Assembly: GCA_035938175.1 (NCBI GenBank)
Contig: DASZHD010000027.1
Location: 62,001 to 126,000 of the forward strand
Direction: 5' to 3'
DNA: 64,000 bases
Source of the DNA: DASRDE01 sp035938175
GTDB lineage: Bacteria > Vulcanimicrobiota > Vulcanimicrobiia > Vulcanimicrobiales > Vulcanimicrobiaceae
The translations under genes were made by a program, and so were the position numbers. Within the stretch, counting starts at the first letter, position 1, and each line of letters begins with the position of its first letter. This document shows positions 60,972 to 64,000 of this stretch, in pieces. The notes under the pieces are model-generated. The model had not been told where the DNA came from and ran no database searches. It saw only the letters and a list, made by a program, of their open reading frames with translations.

Positions 60972-61470
60972 GTTGATCGTCTTGCTCGTACTCGTTGCGG
61001 GCGCGTCATGGTATTTTGCGACGCACCGCCGCAGCGCCGTCAGCGAACACGTCACGATCTACTACACCAAGCCCGACGGCACCACCGAGGTCGCGTGGAC
61101 CGTTTCGATGCGTCCGCAGCAGGCCGGGGAAAGCGCCGCCGAACACCTGCGCAACGCGGCTCTGTATGCCGCGACGCAAGCGCTTGCCGGTCCGCCCAGC
61201 AACGTCGCCGCCATTCGATTCCCGCCGGGAACGCACGTGCTGTCCGCGGACGTTAACGAATCGACGGCAACGGTCGATCTTTCTAAGGAAGTTACGGATC
61301 AGCGTTCGGGCATTTCGGGCGAGTCCGGCGAGTTCAAGGCGCTGGTATGGACCCTGACGGCGCTGCCGGGCATCGATCGCGTGCAGGTTCGCGTTCAAGG
61401 GCAAAAGTTGGAGACGTTGCCGGGGGGGCATTTTGAAATTGACGAGCCGTTACGCCGTTCGGACTGGTAG
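60949..61470 (+). CDS. GerMN-domain membrane-anchored protein
   Basis: The 173-residue protein has an N-terminal anchor (AFLLIVLLVLVAGASWYFAT) and one GerMN domain (VTIYYTKPDGTTEVAWTVSM, ALAGPPSNVAAIRFPPGTHV, then NESTATVDLSKEV, ALVWTLTALPGIDRVQVRVQ). GerMN domains occur in GerM and in LpqB-like envelope proteins. The 3' end overlaps the amidase start by 38 bases, suggesting a joint cell-wall role. The GTG start overlaps a terminator-like hairpin, and the TTG codons at the membrane helix are alternatives. Confidence 0.78.
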   Translation: MRTSRAFLLIVLLVLVAGASWYFATHRRSAVSEHVTIYYTKPDGTTEVAWTVSMRPQQAGESAAEHLRNAALYAATQALAGPPSNVAAIRFPPGTHVLSADVNESTATVDLSKEVTDQRSGISGESGEFKALVWTLTALPGIDRVQVRVQGQKLETLPGGHFEIDEPLRRSDW

Positions 61471-63328
61471 CGTCTTCGCGCTCGCGCTGGCTGTAGCGCT
61501 TGCAGCGCCGGCCGCCCGCGCCGCCGATCGCGCCGCGTATAGTTTCGAAGGCAAGCGCATCACGTTTACGCAGATCGTCGATCAATCGGCGGGACGCGCA
61601 ATTTCAATCGACGATCCCGGTCTAGAAACGCTGTTTCAAATGCTGGGCGCCACGGTTACCTATCAATCCGGTCAACGCTACGTCCTCGTCACGACCGCAG
61701 AACCCGTCGTGATCAGTTTTGCGATCGGCGATACGCGCTACGACGTCGGACCCGTCACGCAAACGGCGCCGCTCGCGCCGTTTGTTGCAAACGGACACGC
61801 GTTCGTACCGCTCGATGAATTGCTCCAAGCGCTCGAGCTGCTGCCGAAGCCGCAGGGCGGCGTTACAGTGCTGCAGCCGCAGCTCGCGTCGCTCGACGTG
61901 CAGAGCAGCGGCGGCGAAACGAAGCTGGTCGCGCACGGAGCGATTCCGCTCGACGCGCGGATCTCGGCGCAAGACACCGATCGCGTCGAAGTCTTGTTTG
62001 ACGGCGTTGCGAGTGTGCTCGCGCCCTCGCGCACGATCGACAGCGGACCGGTGCGCCGGATCGACGTTCGAACCTCGGGGACGATTACGCACCCGGCGAC
62101 CTACGTAACGCTGTATCTGGCACCCGGTGTTTCGCACAGCGCGATCGGAACGGACGATCAGCGCGACGTCACGATGGGATTCGACGGAGCCGCACCCGCG
62201 CAGCCGATCGCGCAAGCAGCACCGCCCGAAACCACCTCGCCGCCCGAAGCGCAACCCCAAGACAACGGACAGAATCCGCCCGCCGCCGCTCCTGCGCCGC
62301 AACTCGTGCACGTGACCGGCGTTACGGGACAGCAGCAAAACGGCGGCTTCAGCGTTCGAATTGCTATGGACGGTCCGGCGAGCTTCGATTGGCGCCGGTT
62401 GCGCCCGCCGGACAACCGGTGGTGGATCGATATTCACGGTGCGCGCCTCGCATCGCCGCCGGATCAGCCTGGCGATTCAACCGTTACGGACGTGCGCGCG
62501 CACCAAGAGAACGCCGACACCGTGCGCGTCGCGCTTTCGCTTGCAGACTTTCAAAACGTCTCGGTCGTGCCGGACGAGAGCGGGATTACGGTGACGGTCG
62601 GCGATCAACTGGCCGCCGAGAATGCGCCGCGCGCGGGTACCGGAACGACGGGGCCCAACGCGGTTGCGAATACTGCCGCGAATTCGCCGCCGGGCTGGAA
62701 ATTCGGACCGCAGCCCGGCCAATCCAATTACGTCGCAGCAAATCCGCGGCTGATCGTGATCGACCCCGGTCACGGCGGCAGCGACACCGGCGCGATTCGC
62801 GGAGACTTGGTCGAAAAATCGTTGAACCTCGACATGTCCAAACGGCTGCGCGACATTCTCGTCGCGCGCGGCTGGGACGTGATCATGACGCGTGAAGACG
62901 ATCGCGATGTCTATGCGGCGAACGACAGCGCGCAGGAAGAACTGCAAGCGCGGGACGATATCGCGAACAGCCGTGGCGCGCGCCTCTTGATCAGCATGCA
63001 TTCGAACAGCTATATCAACGACGGGCCGCACGGCGCGACCGTGTATTTTTATAAACCCGGCGACCTTGCGCTCGCGCAGGACGTCGATCGGCGCATCGCC
63101 GCCGAACTGGGTATTTTCAACAACGGCGTGATCAAAGACAAACTCTACGTGATCCATCACGCGAATATGCCGGCGGTGCTGGTTGAGACGGCGTTTCTTT
63201 CCAATCCCGACGACCGCGCGCTGCTCGGATCTTCGGAGTGGCGTCAAAAAATGGCTCAGGCAATCGCCGACGGCATCGGCGACTATACCGGGCCGGTTCC
63301 GCCCGCGACATCCGCGAGCAATCAATAG
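61433..63328 (+). CDS. N-acetylmuramoyl-L-alanine amidase with AMIN domain
   Basis: The 631-residue protein has a signal peptide, a copper-amine-oxidase-N-like domain (about 35-150), an AMIN-like domain (about 285-400, VRIAMDGPASFDWRRLRPPD), a short linker and Amidase_3 (about 440-615) with IDPGHGGSDTG, VEKSLNL, ISMHSNS and VLVETAFLSN (two His and two Glu of the zinc site). It cuts amide bonds in peptidoglycan during division. TTG start after a GGGGGG stretch. Overlaps gerMN upstream by 38 bases and murI by 1. Confidence 0.9.
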   Translation: MKLTSRYAVRTGSVFALALAVALAAPAARAADRAAYSFEGKRITFTQIVDQSAGRAISIDDPGLETLFQMLGATVTYQSGQRYVLVTTAEPVVISFAIGDTRYDVGPVTQTAPLAPFVANGHAFVPLDELLQALELLPKPQGGVTVLQPQLASLDVQSSGGETKLVAHGAIPLDARISAQDTDRVEVLFDGVASVLAPSRTIDSGPVRRIDVRTSGTITHPATYVTLYLAPGVSHSAIGTDDQRDVTMGFDGAAPAQPIAQAAPPETTSPPEAQPQDNGQNPPAAAPAPQLVHVTGVTGQQQNGGFSVRIAMDGPASFDWRRLRPPDNRWWIDIHGARLASPPDQPGDSTVTDVRAHQENADTVRVALSLADFQNVSVVPDESGITVTVGDQLAAENAPRAGTGTTGPNAVANTAANSPPGWKFGPQPGQSNYVAANPRLIVIDPGHGGSDTGAIRGDLVEKSLNLDMSKRLRDILVARGWDVIMTREDDRDVYAANDSAQEELQARDDIANSRGARLLISMHSNSYINDGPHGATVYFYKPGDLALAQDVDRRIAAELGIFNNGVIKDKLYVIHHANMPAVLVETAFLSNPDDRALLGSSEWRQKMAQAIADGIGDYTGPVPPATSASNQ

Positions 63329-64000
63329 TGCTCGGTCTTTTCGACTCCGGGCTGGGCGGCCTGACCGTCCTGCGGCGCTTGCGCGACGCCGTTCCGGCGG
63401 CGGACATGCTGTACTACGCAGATCAAGCGCACGTGCCGTACGGCGAACGCTCGGCGGACGATCTGCTGCGGCTGCTGCACCACAACCTCGGCTGGCTGGA
63501 TGCCCGCGGCGTCGACGCGATCGTCATGGCCTGCAACACGTCGTGCGGCGTGGCCGACCGTTACGGCTGGCCGCCCGTTAGCGTACCGGTCTTAGATCTG
63601 ATCGATTCGGCGGCGCAAGCCGTCGAACGTACCGGACTTTTGCGCGTGGGCGTCATCGCGACGACGGCCACGGTGCGATCCGGTGCATATGGGCGCCACA
63701 TCGTGCGGCGAATGCCGACGGCCCGGGTCGTCGAGGTCGATGCGCCGGCCTTGGTTCCGCTGGTCGAGGCGGGAGAACTGCACGGCGATGCACCGCGGCG
63801 CGCGGTTCAGGCCGTCTGCGATCTGCTTCCGCGCGACGTCGAAGCGGTAGTCCTCGCGTGCACGCATTACCCGCTCTTGGACGAACATTTCGCCGCAGTG
63901 CTCGGAACCGGCGTGCTGCGAATCGACCCGGCGATCGTTCAAGCGGAACGTGCGGCGCAGTTGTTGAGCGAACGCGGACGCCTAACCGGCAGCGGCACGC
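63328..64000 (+). CDS. murI: Glutamate racemase (3' end beyond window)
   Basis: About 224 residues can be read from the GTG at 63328, which shares one base with the amidase stop (TAGTG). Motifs are FDSGLGGLTVLR, YYADQAHVPYGER, the first catalytic cysteine in ACNTSCGVA, VGVIATTATVRSGAY, and the second in LACTHYPLLDE. MurI makes D-glutamate for peptidoglycan. The C-terminal part is outside the window. Confidence 0.93.
   Translation, partial: MLGLFDSGLGGLTVLRRLRDAVPAADMLYYADQAHVPYGERSADDLLRLLHHNLGWLDARGVDAIVMACNTSCGVADRYGWPPVSVPVLDLIDSAAQAVERTGLLRVGVIATTATVRSGAYGRHIVRRMPTARVVEVDAPALVPLVEAGELHGDAPRRAVQAVCDLLPRDVEAVVLACTHYPLLDEHFAAVLGTGVLRIDPAIVQAERAAQLLSERGRLTGSGT

Overview
The window looks like a chromosomal segment of a GC-rich, diderm, soil- or rock-type bacterium. 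The best guess is Candidatus Eremiobacterota (WPS-2) or a close relative. This rests on the mix of genes: outer-membrane proteins (TolC-type, LptD/OstA-like), ClpC, an AMIN-type amidase and a GerMN protein, together with PadR-controlled MacB/FtsX permeases of the duplicated type common in Acidobacteria-like genomes. It is an inference; no rRNA or other phylogenetic marker was found. No prophage, integrase, insertion-sequence transposase, CRISPR array, tRNA or rRNA was seen.

Layout. 1-4968 (minus): an autoregulated six-gene tripartite efflux operon (STAS protein, LolA-like protein, TetR, EmrA, EmrB, TolC) behind a consensus promoter flanked by two near-identical palindromes; a SxxK serine hydrolase diverges from it. 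5851-12127 (minus): a tightly overlapping histidine-degradation operon hutH-hutU-hutI-hutF, preceded by a small secreted protein of unknown role. 12224-12788: two paralogous, independently transcribed and terminated small structured RNAs. 12988-22338: a lipoprotein, a WYL regulator, an OmpR/HK two-component pair followed by a small periplasmic protein, and several secreted proteins of unknown function. 22414-28551: clpC, a SufT-like protein, a thioesterase, an EmrB-type pump, and a thioredoxin-like gene whose active site is UGA-x-x-Cys with a SECIS-like hairpin, a candidate selenoprotein. 28978-31962: an LptD-like protein, an OB-type lipoprotein and a membrane diguanylate cyclase.

32049-42973 carries the propionyl-CoA to succinyl-CoA route (pccB, pccA, a 46-residue subunit-like ORF, mcmA, mce) together with fabI, a DsrE-like and a YciI-like gene, and a GAF-GGDEF-STAND-TPR fusion on the opposite strand. 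43177-51770 (minus): two PadR-controlled FtsX/MacB permeases and a PadR-adaptor-ATPase operon, each PadR preceded by an AT-rich repeat or palindrome. 51808-54786: blaI-blaR1 plus a periplasmic protein sharing a repeat module with BlaR1. 54799-64000: another MFS pump, a GT39 mannosyltransferase, thymidine kinase, a cysteate-synthase-like PLP enzyme, DUF72, an anti-sigma kinase, GerMN, an AMIN/Amidase_3 cell-wall hydrolase and murI (cut by the window end).

A dispersed, hairpin-rich repeat family occurs at four places (14517, 28575, 42964, 48662), always within a few tens of bases of a stop codon. The most notable items are the candidate selenoprotein, the tandem novel RNAs, the small ORF in the acyl-CoA carboxylase operon, the stop-codon-associated repeat family, and the BlaR1 repeat module shared with its neighbour.
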